The notes beneath the pieces are model-generated. The model was not told the DNA's origin and made no database searches. It worked only from the letters and a program-made list of their open reading frames with translations. 64,000 nt of DNA from Campylobacteraceae bacterium (lineage in GTDB: Bacteria > Campylobacterota > Campylobacteria > Campylobacterales > Campylobacteraceae). Shown here piece by piece: positions 27,365 through 37,376 of this stretch. Positions within the stretch are counted from its first letter, which is position 1. Every line of letters starts with the position of its first letter. Made by a program: the position numbers and the translations under genes. The stretch spans positions 62,001 to 126,000 of the forward strand of contig JAITAB010000026.1 in the NCBI GenBank assembly GCA_031284315.1. Direction: 5' to 3'.

Positions 27365-27676
27365 ATGCAAATATTTGATTTGTTGGATAAATTAGATGCG
27401 GGCGAGATAAGCCTGCGTGAATTTGAAGAGAGCGTTTTAGAAAATGAGCTTATTCAAAAATTCATTTTCAAAATTAAAGAGTGGCATGTTAATAAATATT
27501 ATAGTAGCGTGGATACGCTTAACGCTATCCGAGACCTTCGTAATATGTATTATAAAAAACAAGGGCGATTAGCTTTGACCGCCCAATTACCTTGCTTTAA
27601 AGGTAAAAGTTTTGGATATTTGGGAATATTACAAAAATTCGCCATAAGATTGGAGGTGTACGAATGGGAAAAGTAG
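27365..27676 (+). CDS. Small hypothetical protein of 103 residues
   Basis: I do not recognise a family. The protein is soluble and mainly helical: an acidic N-terminus (LLDKLDAGEISLREFEESVL), then Lys/Tyr-rich helices. It has AAGGG 6 bases before the ATG, starts right after the upstream frame and overlaps the next gene by 13 bases, which marks a compact unit of the kind seen in phage or plasmid gene sets. No motif fixes function. Confidence 0.55.
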   Translation: MQIFDLLDKLDAGEISLREFEESVLENELIQKFIFKIKEWHVNKYYSSVDTLNAIRDLRNMYYKKQGRLALTAQLPCFKGKSFGYLGILQKFAIRLEVYEWEK

Positions 27677-27876
27677 ATAAATTTATTTTCTCTCTGAAAC
27701 CAAGCCTTAAAGAGCTTGCGGAGATTTTAGGCATGTCTTATCAAACGGTAAAGGCTTACAGAATGCGTTGCCCCGTGAAGCTTGACCTTATGTTGGGCGG
27801 GATTAAATACAGGCGGCTTATTAAAGAATTGTATGCTAACAATATAAGCATTAAATTCAGAGAAGATAAAAAATAG
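27664..27876 (+). CDS. Small helix-turn-helix protein, 70 residues
   Basis: KPSLKELAEILGMSYQTVKAY (about residues 13-33, less the ends) reads as a helix-turn-helix with the recognition helix at SYQTVKAY. The tail is basic. A strong GGAGGTG ribosome site lies inside the end of the preceding gene. Possibly a small DNA-binding regulator of a degraded mobile element; the target is unknown. Confidence 0.55.
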   Translation: MGKVDKFIFSLKPSLKELAEILGMSYQTVKAYRMRCPVKLDLMLGGIKYRRLIKELYANNISIKFREDKK

Positions 27877-27894
27877 GGGAGGATTACTCCCCGA

Positions 27895-28254
27895 TTAAAG
27901 GTTATATTTTTTTTTAATAATTTTATCTTTGATTTGGCAATATTTACCGCTCCCGCTCAGAGTGCATGCTTTTTGGCAAGAAAACAAATCCCCTAATTCG
28001 CACCCCGTTTGGTAAAACGCGCGCACTATACCAAGTTCATCCCCCCTTTTTTCAAGTTCCCTGCCGACATAAAAACAAGCCGTGCCGTTCATATCGTCTA
28101 AGCAACCGTCCATATCGTCCGAGAGAGCTTTGTCTTTGTCTATTTGAATTTGGCGCGTGTGGAGGTTTTTATAAAGGGCTTCGTTTTCATCTTTACTTGC
28201 GTTAAGCGCGAACGCAAAAGAAACCGACAATGCTAATAAAATTATTTTTCTCAT
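27895..28254 (-). CDS. Small exported Cys-rich Sel1-like protein
   Basis: A 119-residue protein with a signal peptide (MRKIILLALSVSFAFALNA). The mature part has paired Cys residues in DGCLDDMNGTACFYVGRELE, then YQTGCELGDLFSCQKAC, spacing that matches one and a half Sel1/Hcp repeats (GC...C about 8-10 apart). It faces the preceding small genes and is 18 bases from them. Likely periplasmic and disulfide-bonded. Confidence 0.65.
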   Translation of the reverse strand: MRKIILLALSVSFAFALNASKDENEALYKNLHTRQIQIDKDKALSDDMDGCLDDMNGTACFYVGRELEKRGDELGIVRAFYQTGCELGDLFSCQKACTLSGSGKYCQIKDKIIKKKYNL

Positions 28255-28361
28255 ATCTAACTCCTCTGTTTAATTTTACCACTTTAAAACTTTTTTATTA
28301 TTAATTAAAATATTTCATAATTTGAAACCTTTTAAACTTATTTTGGTCTTGCTGTTTAAGC

Positions 28362-28839
28362 TGGATTGAACGCTATGAATCGGCTCTATTGCCTGAGGAT
28401 ATGCTTTACAGTTTGAAAAGCTACAAAGAGGCACGGGACATGACAGCCAAAGGCATAAAAATATCTCCCGAGGGCAATATAACAAAAATAGACAAATTGG
28501 AAAATATAACAATTAAGCTTTTGGATACCGCTCAAATAAGTCCGTTAAATATGAAGGAAAATATTATTTTGAATATGACAACAAATATCTTTGGAGTAAC
28601 GGAGATCCGAAGGCAGCAACGCTTCAAATAACGCAAAGCGGGGAATTAAAGCCTGTCTGCGTTGTTCAGGCAAAAGCGGAACAAAAAAATCCGCTTCTTA
28701 AAAAAAGAATTTTGCAAAATTTATCAGTTTACTTGCAAAAATGAACGGCGGCGGTTCAACTATCTGTGAGGGCAGAGGAAGATTTAGAGAACTTATACCC
28801 TATGTAGTTGTTCCAAGAATGATAGAACAGGTATCATGA
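28362..28839 (+). pseudogene. Decayed gene of unknown family with two frameshifts
   Basis: Three frames take over in turn. Frame one (about 28362-28600) reads WIERYESALLPEDMLYSL and EGNITKIDKLENI. Frame two (28562-28740) reads YYFEYDNKYLWSNGDPKAA and LKPVCVVQAKAE. Frame three (28717-28839) reads KFISLLAKMNGGGSTICEG and ELIPYVVVPRMIEQVS to TGA. Each is convincing protein and they join end to end, so one gene of about 155 or more residues has been broken twice. No family recognised. Confidence 0.6.
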
Positions 28840-28871
28840 TAAGCGCATGAATTTTGCTTGTTGTGCGATTG

Positions 28872-28901
28872 CAGGAATGAGCTTATTTTTTATCATTCCT
28901 G
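28872..28901. repeat. 9-bp inverted repeat downstream of lolA
   Basis: CAGGAATGA and TCATTCCTG flank a 12-base AT-rich spacer, within a copy of the type A repeat. It lies about 57 bases past the lolA stop and might serve as its 3' hairpin. Confidence 0.45.
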
Positions 28902-28957
28902 TGCATGTGTACAAAACTGCATGGCGGAATCTCTTTTTTGCTAAAATCAAAAACCTG

Positions 28958-29491
28958 TCAATACCTCACCACGTCGTAATTTGGCGGGATATTGACTCTA
29001 AATGTAAGTTTGTCTATGTTGATATTTAAAAGCGTGTTGCGCAAAAGTATCTCTATTTTATTGTCCAATGCGTCTGTGTAGGCGATTTTTATAGGCGTGC
29101 CGTTTTGAAACGAAATCGTGTAATTTATATCTTGAATATTTGTTGTTACCGCTTTGTTAGTTAGCTTGTTAGTTTTTACGGCTTCGCTTAAAATCTGCGA
29201 AATATCGGGCATTTCCGCTACGCTTGTTATGACGGCTTGCTCCAAATCAGGCTCCAAAATAATAACATCGTTATTGATAAAATATATCGTTTTTACTATC
29301 GGCGTTTTGTAATTCCACAAAGCAAAATTATTGTCCCCTTCATTCATTGCCTGAAAACTTCCGCTGTATTTTATCGTATCGTTTTCAACGCTTTTGATAG
29401 TCTGTATAAAGTCGCTTGATATACTTTTGAGCGCGTTGTCGTCGGCATTTGAAAAAAGAGTGAAAAGCAGTAAAAGCGTAAAAAAACGCAT
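28958..29491 (-). CDS. lolA: Outer-membrane lipoprotein carrier LolA
   Basis: A 177-residue periplasmic protein with a signal peptide (1-16). The LolA fold is indicated by the start of the mature part (SISSDFIQTIKSVENDTIKY), by the strand FALWNYKTPIVKTIYFINN and by the C-terminal FRVNIPPNYDVVRY. LolA accepts lipoproteins from LolCDE and carries them to the outer membrane. Divergent from secA; a LolC/E-type permease lies just beyond secA, so export functions cluster here. Confidence 0.87.
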   Translation of the reverse strand: MRFFTLLLLFTLFSNADDNALKSISSDFIQTIKSVENDTIKYSGSFQAMNEGDNNFALWNYKTPIVKTIYFINNDVIILEPDLEQAVITSVAEMPDISQILSEAVKTNKLTNKAVTTNIQDINYTISFQNGTPIKIAYTDALDNKIEILLRNTLLNINIDKLTFRVNIPPNYDVVRY

Positions 29492-29574
29492 GGAAGCCCC
29501 TTTGTGTTTAATAAAGGTAAATTATACCAAAAGTATGTTAAAATCCGCATTCTATTTATAAAAAAGGCATATTC

Positions 29575-32142
29575 ATGTTAAGTTTTTTAGGAAAGATTTT
29601 CGGTACTCAAAATGAGCGCGAAGTTAAAAAATACGCAAAACGCATAACCGCGATAAATGATTTGGAGCAGAAATATCAGGCTATGAGCGATGACGAATTA
29701 AAGGCGGTATTTGCTGTTTTTAGAGAAAGCGTAAAGCTTGGCGGGAAAAGTTTGGACGATGTGCTGAATGATGTTTTTGCCATCACAAGAGAGGCGAGCG
29801 TGCGAACTACCGGGCTTAGGCATTTTGATGTGCAGCTTATCGGAGGTCTTGTACTGCATGACGGCAATATCGCGGAAATGAAAACGGGCGAAGGTAAAAC
29901 GCTTGTCGCGACTCTGCCTGTGGTTTTGAATGCTTTGGAGGGCAAAGGCGTTCATATCGTAACTGTGAACGATTATCTTGCTAAGCGCGATGCGAACGAC
30001 ATGGGGAAAATTTATAACTTTTTAGGGCTGAGCGTAGGCGTGATACTCTCAGGCGTTTATGACGAAAAGCTAAAAAAAGAGCAGTATGACGCCGATATAA
30101 CATACGGCACAAATAACGAATTTGGGTTTGACTATCTGCGCGACAATATGAAATATTCGCTTGATGATAAAGTCCAAAGAGGGCATAATTTCGTCATAGT
30201 GGACGAAGTGGATTCTATCCTCATAGACGAAGCCAGAACGCCGCTTATCATTTCGGGGCGAGCGGGCAGAAAGCTCGAAAATTACCAAGTGTCCGACAGT
30301 GTCGCAAAAAAACTTGTTAAAGACGAGGATTTTACGGTTGATGAGAAAAACAGAGCTATTTTGATAACCGAAGCTGGTATCGCAAAAGCTGAAAAACTTT
30401 TTGGCGTTGATAATTTGTACAGCCTTGAAAATGCGATACTGTCGCACCTCTTAGACCAAGCTTTAAAAGCGCGCTATCTGTTTGAAAAAGATGTGCATTA
30501 TGTCGTAAGAGACGAGGAGATAGTCATAGTGGACGAGTTCACGGGAAGACTCAGCGAAGGCAGGCGTTTTAGCGAAGGGCTTCATCAGGCGCTTGAAGCA
30601 AAAGAGCATGTAAAAATTCAAGACGAATCCCAGACTTTGGCGGATATAACATTTCAAAACTATTTCCGTTCATATAAAAAATTAGCAGGCATGACGGGTA
30701 CGGCGCAGACAGAAGCCACCGAGTTTTCGCAGATTTACAAACTCAATGTTATATCCATACCTACAAATGTGTCTATTGTCAGGCTTGATTACAATGATCT
30801 TATCTATAAAAGCGAAGCTGAAAAGTTCAAAGCGGTTATTGACGACATAAAAGCTTCGCACAAAAAAGGGCAGCCCGTGCTTGTCGGAACGGCGTCCATA
30901 GAAAAAAGCGAATTGCTGCACTCCATGCTTGAAAAGGCTAAAATTCCGCACTCTGTTTTGAATGCGAAAAATCACGAAAAAGAGGCGCAGATTATCGCAG
31001 AAGCGGGCGTTAAGGGAGCCGTTACTATTTCTACAAATATGGCGGGACGCGGCGTTGATATAAAGATAAACGATGAAGTAAAATCTCTCGGCGGACTTTA
31101 TATCATAGGCACCGAAAGGCATGAGAGCCGCAGGATTGACAATCAATTGCGCGGTCGTTCGGGCAGGCAGGGAGATCCGGGAAAAAGCAGGTTTTATCTG
31201 AGCCTTGAAGATAATCTTCTCAGGATTTTCGGCTCGGACAGGATAAAAGTTATCATGGAAAAACTCGGCATTAAAGAGGGCGAGAGCATAGAGTCTAAAA
31301 TGGTTACAAGAGCGGTCGAAAATGCGCAAAAAAAGGTGGAGAGCATGCATTTTGAAGCGCGAAAGCACCTTTTGGAGTATGATGATGTGGCAAATGAACA
31401 GAGAAAAACTATATATAATTTCAGAAACGAATTGCTTGGAAATTCGCTTGACATGAACAAACGCTCCCATGAGCTTCGCGCTGATTATGTGCAGGATTTG
31501 ATGTTCCGCGTTGGAGCGATAGAGGGCGCGCCAAAAGAAGAGTATGATATGGAAAAGCTTGTTACGGCATTGAAAGAAGAGATAAACTGCATATTTGACA
31601 AAGAGAGTTTAAACGGGTTTGAAAGCGATAAACTTTACGAAACCGTATATGAGCGCATAAAAGCGGATTATGAGAAAAAAATGTCCGTTGTGGATGCGGC
31701 GCAAAAAGAGCAGATAGAGAAGATTTTATCTTTGCAGGTGCTTGATACGGCATGGAGAGAACACCTTTATCAGATGGATATATTAAAAACGGGCATCGGA
31801 CTTCGCGGCTACAATCAGCGAGATCCTTTGACAGAGTACAAAAAAGAGAGTTACGGGCTTTTTGTGGAGCTTGTGGGGCGCATAAGAAGCGAGAGTTTTA
31901 AAATGCTTCAACTTGTGCAGTTAAGAGACAATAAAGCCGAAGAGGAGCAAAGAGCCGCGAGAATACTCCAAGAGATGGAAAACGCGGCAGACGATGTGAA
32001 ACTCAAACATGGAAACGAACAGCTTAACAGCACAGCGGTTCATAAAAAGATAGCCAGAAATGATTTGTGTCCATGCGGAAGCGGTAAAAAATATAAATTT
32101 TGCTGCGGCAAAAGCGGACCAAAACGGGGATTGTTAGCTTAA
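29575..32142 (+). CDS. secA: Preprotein translocase ATPase SecA
   Basis: An 855-residue motor of the Sec pathway. [14 protein letters not shown] is Walker [20 protein letters not shown] is Walker [16 protein letters not shown] and [19 protein letters not shown] complete the DEAD motor. Preprotein cross-linking and helical scaffold domains follow. The C-terminal zinc site [14 protein letters not shown], which binds SecB or ribosomes, is intact. Length is normal. The 3' neighbour starts two bases after the stop. Confidence 0.98.
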   Translation: MLSFLGKIFGTQNEREVKKYAKRITAINDLEQKYQAMSDDELKAVFAVFRESVKLGGKSLDDVLNDVFAITREASVRTTGLRHFDVQLIGGLVLHDGNIAEMKTGEGKTLVATLPVVLNALEGKGVHIVTVNDYLAKRDANDMGKIYNFLGLSVGVILSGVYDEKLKKEQYDADITYGTNNEFGFDYLRDNMKYSLDDKVQRGHNFVIVDEVDSILIDEARTPLIISGRAGRKLENYQVSDSVAKKLVKDEDFTVDEKNRAILITEAGIAKAEKLFGVDNLYSLENAILSHLLDQALKARYLFEKDVHYVVRDEEIVIVDEFTGRLSEGRRFSEGLHQALEAKEHVKIQDESQTLADITFQNYFRSYKKLAGMTGTAQTEATEFSQIYKLNVISIPTNVSIVRLDYNDLIYKSEAEKFKAVIDDIKASHKKGQPVLVGTASIEKSELLHSMLEKAKIPHSVLNAKNHEKEAQIIAEAGVKGAVTISTNMAGRGVDIKINDEVKSLGGLYIIGTERHESRRIDNQLRGRSGRQGDPGKSRFYLSLEDNLLRIFGSDRIKVIMEKLGIKEGESIESKMVTRAVENAQKKVESMHFEARKHLLEYDDVANEQRKTIYNFRNELLGNSLDMNKRSHELRADYVQDLMFRVGAIEGAPKEEYDMEKLVTALKEEINCIFDKESLNGFESDKLYETVYERIKADYEKKMSVVDAAQKEQIEKILSLQVLDTAWREHLYQMDILKTGIGLRGYNQRDPLTEYKKESYGLFVELVGRIRSESFKMLQLVQLRDNKAEEEQRAARILQEMENAADDVKLKHGNEQLNSTAVHKKIARNDLCPCGSGKKYKFCCGKSGPKRGLLA

Positions 32143-32144
32143 AT

Positions 32145-33350
32145 ATGAGCAGCGTAAGCGGATATCTCATCAAAAAATACCTGCGTTTTGACAAGTCGCA
32201 GCCGTTTATCACCGTGAGTGCGGTTTTGGCGTTTGTGGGCGTCATGGTGGGGCTTATGGTGCTTATGGTCGCGATGGCGATAATGAACGGTATGATGAAA
32301 GAGTTTGAGCGGAAACTTTTTGCCATGAATTACCCCATAACTATTATGCCGTTCGGCGGCTCGCGAAGCGTTGGCAAAAGTGATTTGGAATTGCTGCAAA
32401 GCCGTTTTCCAGAGCTTAAATTCAGCCCTTATATCTTTTCGCAGGTCATGATAAAAAGAGGGCAAAAATTTGAAGGCGGGTTGATTTTCGGCGTTAATTT
32501 TGAAGATGAAAAAAGCGTAAACAGCGTTGTTGCCGAAGCATTGAGCGACAATCAAACTTTAAATGAATTTGACATTTTAACAGGACATGGGATAAAAGAA
32601 GAGCTTTTGCTAAGCGAGGGCGACAAAGTAACGATTGTTTTCATGCAAGGCGACCCGGGCGGGCTTGCGCTGATGCCGAAGATGAAAAGTTTTACGTACA
32701 AAGCAGAATTTACCTCAGGACTTATCAATTACGACAAAACATACATGTTTACGCCTATTTCCGGACTTGCAAAAAGGCTTGACTACAAAGAGGGCGAATA
32801 TGACGGCATACATGTGTATTCAAAATATCCCACAAAAGATATAGAAGCTATACGAGATGCGCTTCCTTCGGGATTGGCGGCTATCGGATGGTGGCAGCAA
32901 AACGGCAATTTTTTCTCTGCGTTTGAGCTTGAAAAAAGGGCGCTTTTTATAGTGTTGATGCTGATAATTCTGGTCGCTTCGCTTAATATCATGAGTTCTT
33001 TACTCATGACAGTTATGAACCGCCGTCAGGAGATAGCGCTTCTGCTCTCTTTGGGAGCTACGCCCAAAGAGATAAAAAAGAGCTTTTTCGGGCTTGGTAT
33101 GGTTATAGGCTGCGGCGGCATCGTATTTGGAGTTTTACTCGGAAGCATAGCGCTGTTTTTGCTTGGCTCTTTTGACATAGTGAAATTACCCGCCGATGTA
33201 TATGGCAGTACAAAACTGCCTCTGGAGCTTTCGTTTGTTGATTTTGGCTTGATAATAGTCGGCGCGCTTGCCATCGTCGCGCTCTCGTCATGGTATCCTG
33301 CGAAAAAAGCTACGGAAGTTGATATATTAAATACTCTGCGAAACGAGTAA
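32145..33350 (+). CDS. LolC/LolE-type ABC transporter permease
   Basis: About 401 residues from ATG 32145; an earlier frame opening at 32100 runs into the end of secA and is rejected. Four membrane segments: one near residue 25-50 (AVLAFVGVMVGLMVLMVAM) and three at the C-terminus (about 275-395), separated by a large periplasmic MacB-type domain. NIMSSLLMTVMNRRQEIALL and LLSLGATPKEIKKSF are FtsX/Lol landmarks. With LolD it would release lipoproteins to LolA. Confidence 0.9.
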   Translation: MSSVSGYLIKKYLRFDKSQPFITVSAVLAFVGVMVGLMVLMVAMAIMNGMMKEFERKLFAMNYPITIMPFGGSRSVGKSDLELLQSRFPELKFSPYIFSQVMIKRGQKFEGGLIFGVNFEDEKSVNSVVAEALSDNQTLNEFDILTGHGIKEELLLSEGDKVTIVFMQGDPGGLALMPKMKSFTYKAEFTSGLINYDKTYMFTPISGLAKRLDYKEGEYDGIHVYSKYPTKDIEAIRDALPSGLAAIGWWQQNGNFFSAFELEKRALFIVLMLIILVASLNIMSSLLMTVMNRRQEIALLLSLGATPKEIKKSFFGLGMVIGCGGIVFGVLLGSIALFLLGSFDIVKLPADVYGSTKLPLELSFVDFGLIIVGALAIVALSSWYPAKKATEVDILNTLRNE

Positions 33351-33387
33351 GGCAAGACAAAAAATCCACTTTTTAAAAAAGTTTGAC

Positions 33388-33719
33388 ATGCCAAACAATT
33401 TAAAAGTTGATGCTAATTTTGTAAAGCATCCGACACAAGAGGGCGTGTTTATGAAACACTTTTACGGTAAAGACGACGGCGCATGTATCAACAATCTGGA
33501 AGTAAATATAGTTCTCGGTTTTCAGATCGCACCGCATACTCATGAGAATAGTTCCGAATTTTTTTATGCGGCAGCGGGGAATTTTTGGACGATACCGAAT
33601 GGAAAGCCATAAAGGCGGGAGATGCTTTTAAAGCGCCGCAAGGTATGACGCATGTTATCAAAAATACGGGAATAAAAACATTAGTATTGTTCTTTGCATT
33701 TAGTCCTGCGGTAAGATAA
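33388..33719 (+). pseudogene. Cupin-domain protein with a 1-base frameshift
   Basis: ATG 33388 gives a cupin N-terminus, including IAPHTHENSSEFFYAAAG with the metal-binding H-x-H and Glu. At a GGGG run near 33577-33580 the frame fails and stops at 33612. With one base added there, the protein goes on as EFLDDTEWKAIKAGDAFKAP, GMTHVIKNTG (second cupin motif) and ends FFAFSPAVR at TAA 33717. Only the shift is abnormal, so it is either a recent pseudogene or a sequencing error. Confidence 0.78.
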
Positions 33720-33726
33720 AGTTTGG

Positions 33727-33751
33727 CGGCAATGTCTGATGGGCATTGCCG
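33727..33751 (+). terminator. Hairpin after the cupin pseudogene
   Basis: CGGCAATG and CATTGCCG pair perfectly around a 9-base loop, followed by GTTTGATTTA. A likely rho-independent terminator with a weak T-tract. Confidence 0.55.
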
Positions 33752-33884
33752 TTTGATTTATCAAAAAAACAGTTACTGCAAGCTCTACAAACAAGCGCGA
33801 GGCTTAAATGTCAAGAATTATCTAAGACTGTAAGTTAATGCTTTGCGGGCAGCAGCGGTATTAAGATTGTCCGTGCAGCCTCAT

Positions 33885-33902
33885 CGTAAATTAAAATTTA
33901 CG
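33885..33902 (-). terminator. Hairpin at the 3' end of cprS
   Basis: CGTAAATT AA AATTTACG is a perfect short hairpin 9 bases past the cprS stop on the minus strand. Same sequence type as the hairpins at 21714 and 42559. Confidence 0.4.
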
Positions 33903-33911
33903 CAGTAAAAA

Positions 33912-35150
33912 TCAGTAAAGTATCTCCAAGCTTTCAAAGCTAAATATATTTTCGCCGTTTTCATGACGATATATGAAATTGATTTTGTGAGCCTTTATGA
34001 TATTATCAACGATATAAAGCCCAAGCCCCAAACCATTGGCTTTACCGCCGCCTTGCGCAAACGGCGCGAGATAATACTCAAACGCTTTTTTCAACGGCTC
34101 TCCCAAACTGATAAATTTGATACTATTTTCATTTACATCTATCGTTACGCTTTTGTCGGGCGAATATTTAATGGCATTATCTATCATATTTTTAATAGCC
34201 AGAGAAAATAGTCTAAAATCAACATTTAAGTTTAAATCTTTACTTATGCAAAATTTTATACTGTTTCTTTCTGCCATCGCCAAATCAATTGCTTCGTCAA
34301 ATATATCTATAAGCCTGTAAGCGCCGATGTTTGTTAGCTCCATGCCCGAAGTTATACTTTCAATAGACGCAAATTCATTTATCATTGTCTCAAGCCGTTC
34401 AAATACGGCAACGAGCCGCTGTTTTTGCTTTTCGTTTTGCGTCATTTCGGCTATTATGCGGCCTTTTGTTATCGGAGTTTTTAGTTCATGCATAATATTG
34501 CGCAAAAAAAGCTGACGCGAGTGGTTTAGTTTTTTGATATGATTTACAGATGTGTAAAAAGCGTTGGCGACTTCGGATATTTCATCTGTCCCGCTTTGCA
34601 TTTTCGGCGTTTCAAAATCCCCTTCGGCAAATCTGTCTATCTGTTGTTTTAATTTTTTCAAAGGGCGTATTTTTTTGACAATTAAAATATATGTGATAAT
34701 GACTATCAACAAAACAAGCCCGAATATGCCCCTCATGGTGTAATATCGATAGGGCTGAAATTCGCTGTCTTTTAAAAGTATATTTGTATCGCCGCGGACG
34801 GCATTGAGATAATTGTTTTTTTTGTATGTAATGATAGAGCTTTCTCCGATGCTGCTCTCTATCTTTTCAAGCACTTCGCCATGAGATAAAATCTCGCTTT
34901 TTAGCGGCTCCTCGGTTATCTCTTGCATTTTATAATCTTTTATCTGCTCTTCCATCTGCTTTGCCGTGATGAAATTATTCAAATGATAAAGCGTAGTTTT
35001 CGCTATAAAGGAGTATTTATTGTTGAGTTCGTCAGTGTAATTTTCCTTGTCATGCTGTATGAGGTATAAAAATGCAAGCGTAATGCTCGCCACCGATAGG
35101 CAAAAGATAAGCGTTATCGTGTATAAAATGGAGGATTTGAAATTTATCAT
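33912..35150 (-). CDS. cprS: Sensor histidine kinase CprS (ArsS-type)
   Basis: A 412-residue membrane sensor. Two membrane helices (about 8-30 and 138-160) bracket a ~105-residue periplasmic sensor region; a HAMP linker follows. LRNIMHELKTPITKGR carries the autophosphorylated His in the ArsS-family version of the H-box. KNMIDNAIKYSPD is the N-box and GLGLGLYIVDNII the G-box. Assignment to CprS rests on gene order cprS-cprR-htrA / cbpA-hspR, identical to Campylobacter jejuni, where CprRS controls envelope and biofilm traits. Four-base overlap with cprR. Confidence 0.88.
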   Translation of the reverse strand: MINFKSSILYTITLIFCLSVASITLAFLYLIQHDKENYTDELNNKYSFIAKTTLYHLNNFITAKQMEEQIKDYKMQEITEEPLKSEILSHGEVLEKIESSIGESSIITYKKNNYLNAVRGDTNILLKDSEFQPYRYYTMRGIFGLVLLIVIITYILIVKKIRPLKKLKQQIDRFAEGDFETPKMQSGTDEISEVANAFYTSVNHIKKLNHSRQLFLRNIMHELKTPITKGRIIAEMTQNEKQKQRLVAVFERLETMINEFASIESITSGMELTNIGAYRLIDIFDEAIDLAMAERNSIKFCISKDLNLNVDFRLFSLAIKNMIDNAIKYSPDKSVTIDVNENSIKFISLGEPLKKAFEYYLAPFAQGGGKANGLGLGLYIVDNIIKAHKINFIYRHENGENIFSFESLEILY

Positions 35151-35824
35151 TTAATATACTTGTATCCTATACCCCTTACGGCGTGTATATAACGCGGAAG
35201 TTTTGTATCTTCGCCGAGTTTGTGCCTTATCCTGCCGACTATGACATCTATGCTTTTGTTTGCGCTCTCTTCGTTTATCGCTTCGCAGTTGTATATCAAC
35301 TCTTCGCGCGACACGACTCCGCCCTCTTTTTTGATGAGATACGAGAGTATTTCATACTCCGCCGCCGTCAAAACAAGTTCGCTGTTTTTAAATGTTACAA
35401 CGCGCCTGTCATGGTCAACTATCAAATCGCCTTTGACCTTTTCTGCCGATGTTTCATGCCGAATTTCACGCCGCCTCAAATGGCTTTTAATCCTCGCTTG
35501 AAGTTCCATGGGATTGTAAGGTTTAGGCAGATAATCGTCCGCGCCGTTTTCCAGCGCGGTAACTTTATCGGTTATGTCATGTCTTGCCGAAGAGATGATG
35601 ATAGGGATATTGTGCCGTTTTCGTATCTCTTTGCACATTTCAAGCCCATCAAGTCCGGGCAGCGTCAAATCCAGAATAAGCAGGTCAAATTTTTGAATAT
35701 CAAGCGTAGAAAGCCCTATAAAAGGGTCTTCCACGGTGGTAATCTTCATGTCAAACTGTTCAAGATATTCTGTCAATATCTCGGCAAGTTCAGTATCGTC
35801 TTCTATCATCAGTATATTTATCAT
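35147..35824 (-). CDS. cprR: OmpR-family response regulator CprR
   Basis: A 225-residue regulator. Receiver domain (1-120): acidic pair MIEDD, phosphoacceptor Asp in LLILDLTLPGLDGLEM, and Lys in GADDYLPKPYNPMEL. Winged-helix output domain (about 130-225): LTAAEYEILSYLIKKEGGVV and the recognition part SIDVIVGRIRHKLGED. It would be phosphorylated by CprS and act on nearby htrA, as reported for C. jejuni. Same strand as htrA and 55 bases from it. Confidence 0.92.
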   Translation of the reverse strand: MINILMIEDDTELAEILTEYLEQFDMKITTVEDPFIGLSTLDIQKFDLLILDLTLPGLDGLEMCKEIRKRHNIPIIISSARHDITDKVTALENGADDYLPKPYNPMELQARIKSHLRRREIRHETSAEKVKGDLIVDHDRRVVTFKNSELVLTAAEYEILSYLIKKEGGVVSREELIYNCEAINEESANKSIDVIVGRIRHKLGEDTKLPRYIHAVRGIGYKYIK

Positions 35825-35879
35825 GCAAGTCCAATTTCTTTTTATTATAGCATAAAAAAAGGGTAACTCCTTCTTTAAA

Positions 35880-37283
35880 CTATTCTATTACGATAACCGC
35901 CACGCCGTTTCTTCTTTGCAGATAAACGGCTTTTTTTGCGCCTTTGTTTTTATTTAGGGCGGCTTTTAACTCGTCTATCGAAGCGACTGCCGTTTCGCCC
36001 ACCTGTATGATAATATCTCCAGCTATGAAGCCCGCTTTTGCGGCTTTGGAATTCTCTTTGACATTCGTTACCAATACGCCTTTAATATTTTTCGGAAGAT
36101 TGTATTTTGAAGCGTTTGTTATATTTTCAAGCGTAAGTCCGTCTATAATATTTTTGTCGGGTTCATTGCTTGCTGCGATATCGCCGTCTGTTTTGTGAAG
36201 TTTAACGCTTACGGTTTGTATTTTATTGCTTCGCTCATATGTTATGGAGATTTTTTCCTCAGAACTCAAATCGGCGATGAGGTTTGCAAGTTCGCTTGCA
36301 TTTTTAATATTTGTATTATTTATTTTGATGATTAAATCGCCTATTTTTAGTTTTGCCGCTTCTGCTGCGGATTTTTCCTCCACGCCCATTATTAGCGCGC
36401 CCTCTTTATTTGTGTAAATCTCTTTCAATTCGCCCGTCAAATCGTTTATTTTGACGCCAAGATAACCTCTTTCTATTTTGCCTTTTGCCGCAAGAGACGA
36501 AGCGATTTTTCTGACCATATTGGAAGGAATCGCAAAACCTATGCCGTTATTGTCTCCGCTTCTGGAAAGTATCGCGCTGTTTATGCCGATGAGCGCGCCG
36601 CGGCTGTCTATCAACGCTCCGCCTGAATTGCCCGGATTTATGGAGGCGTCCGTTTGGATAAAATTTTCATATTTATTTATTCCCATGCGGTTTTTGTTGA
36701 GCGCGGAAATAATGCCCTGCGTGATAGCGCTTCCTATACCGAACGGATTTCCGAGCGCAAATACCACATCGCCTTCTTGAAGATTGTCGGAGTTGGCAAA
36801 AGGTATCGTTTGGAGATTTTTCTCGTCTATTTTGATGACCGCCAAATCGGTATTTGAATCAAGCCCTATGATTTTTGCTTTATACTCTTTGTCGCCATCG
36901 GAGAGCGTTACGACTATTTCGTCTGCGCCGCTTACTACATGGTTATTTGTAACGATATAGCCGTCGCTTGATATGATAACTCCCGAACCCAAAGAGGTTG
37001 ATTGTCTCTCCTGAGGTCTGGCAAGCGGCGTTTCGCCGAAAAATTGTCTAAAAAACGGGTCGTTAAACATCAAATCAAGCTGATTATTGACCGTAACGGT
37101 AGATGTCGTAGCGATATTAACAACACTTTTTTTAGCATTTTTGATAGCGTCATGATACGATAAGATAACGCCGCCCTCCGCAGGGTTTGTTCTTTGCGTG
37201 ATATTCGGCGCTTGAACTATGTTTATAGTTTCGGCGCATAGCCATATATCGCTTAAAAATAAAAACAACAGGATTTTTTTCAT
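35880..37283 (-). CDS. htrA: Periplasmic serine protease/chaperone HtrA (DegP)
   Basis: A 467-residue protein with a signal peptide (1-17, LFLFLSDIWLCAE). Catalytic triad: His in GYIVTNNHVVSG, Asp in LDSNTDLAVIKI, Ser in NPGNSGGALID. Two PDZ domains follow (about 270-355 and 375-465), typical of DegP. It refolds or degrades damaged periplasmic proteins; in Campylobacter and Helicobacter it is also secreted and cuts host E-cadherin. First gene of the htrA-cprR-cprS minus-strand unit, divergent from cbpA. Confidence 0.96.
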   Translation of the reverse strand: MKKILLFLFLSDIWLCAETINIVQAPNITQRTNPAEGGVILSYHDAIKNAKKSVVNIATTSTVTVNNQLDLMFNDPFFRQFFGETPLARPQERQSTSLGSGVIISSDGYIVTNNHVVSGADEIVVTLSDGDKEYKAKIIGLDSNTDLAVIKIDEKNLQTIPFANSDNLQEGDVVFALGNPFGIGSAITQGIISALNKNRMGINKYENFIQTDASINPGNSGGALIDSRGALIGINSAILSRSGDNNGIGFAIPSNMVRKIASSLAAKGKIERGYLGVKINDLTGELKEIYTNKEGALIMGVEEKSAAEAAKLKIGDLIIKINNTNIKNASELANLIADLSSEEKISITYERSNKIQTVSVKLHKTDGDIAASNEPDKNIIDGLTLENITNASKYNLPKNIKGVLVTNVKENSKAAKAGFIAGDIIIQVGETAVASIDELKAALNKNKGAKKAVYLQRRNGVAVIVIE

Positions 37284-37376
37284 TGTTTCTCCTTACATGA
37301 GTGATTTTTTAGAGCAAAAATTATAAAGCGCAATAGGTTAATGCGTGGTAAATACGCCGCTAAAATTGAAAGTTGA

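Noticed and set aside
30682..31470. 262-residue frame on the - strand
   Set aside because: Antisense shadow of secA without any start signal.
33577..33580. Phase-variable poly-G tract
   Set aside because: Only four G residues; contingency tracts in this phylum are usually eight or longer.
35183..35866. 227-residue frame on the + strand
   Set aside because: Antisense to cprR over its whole length; the cprR motifs are unmistakable.
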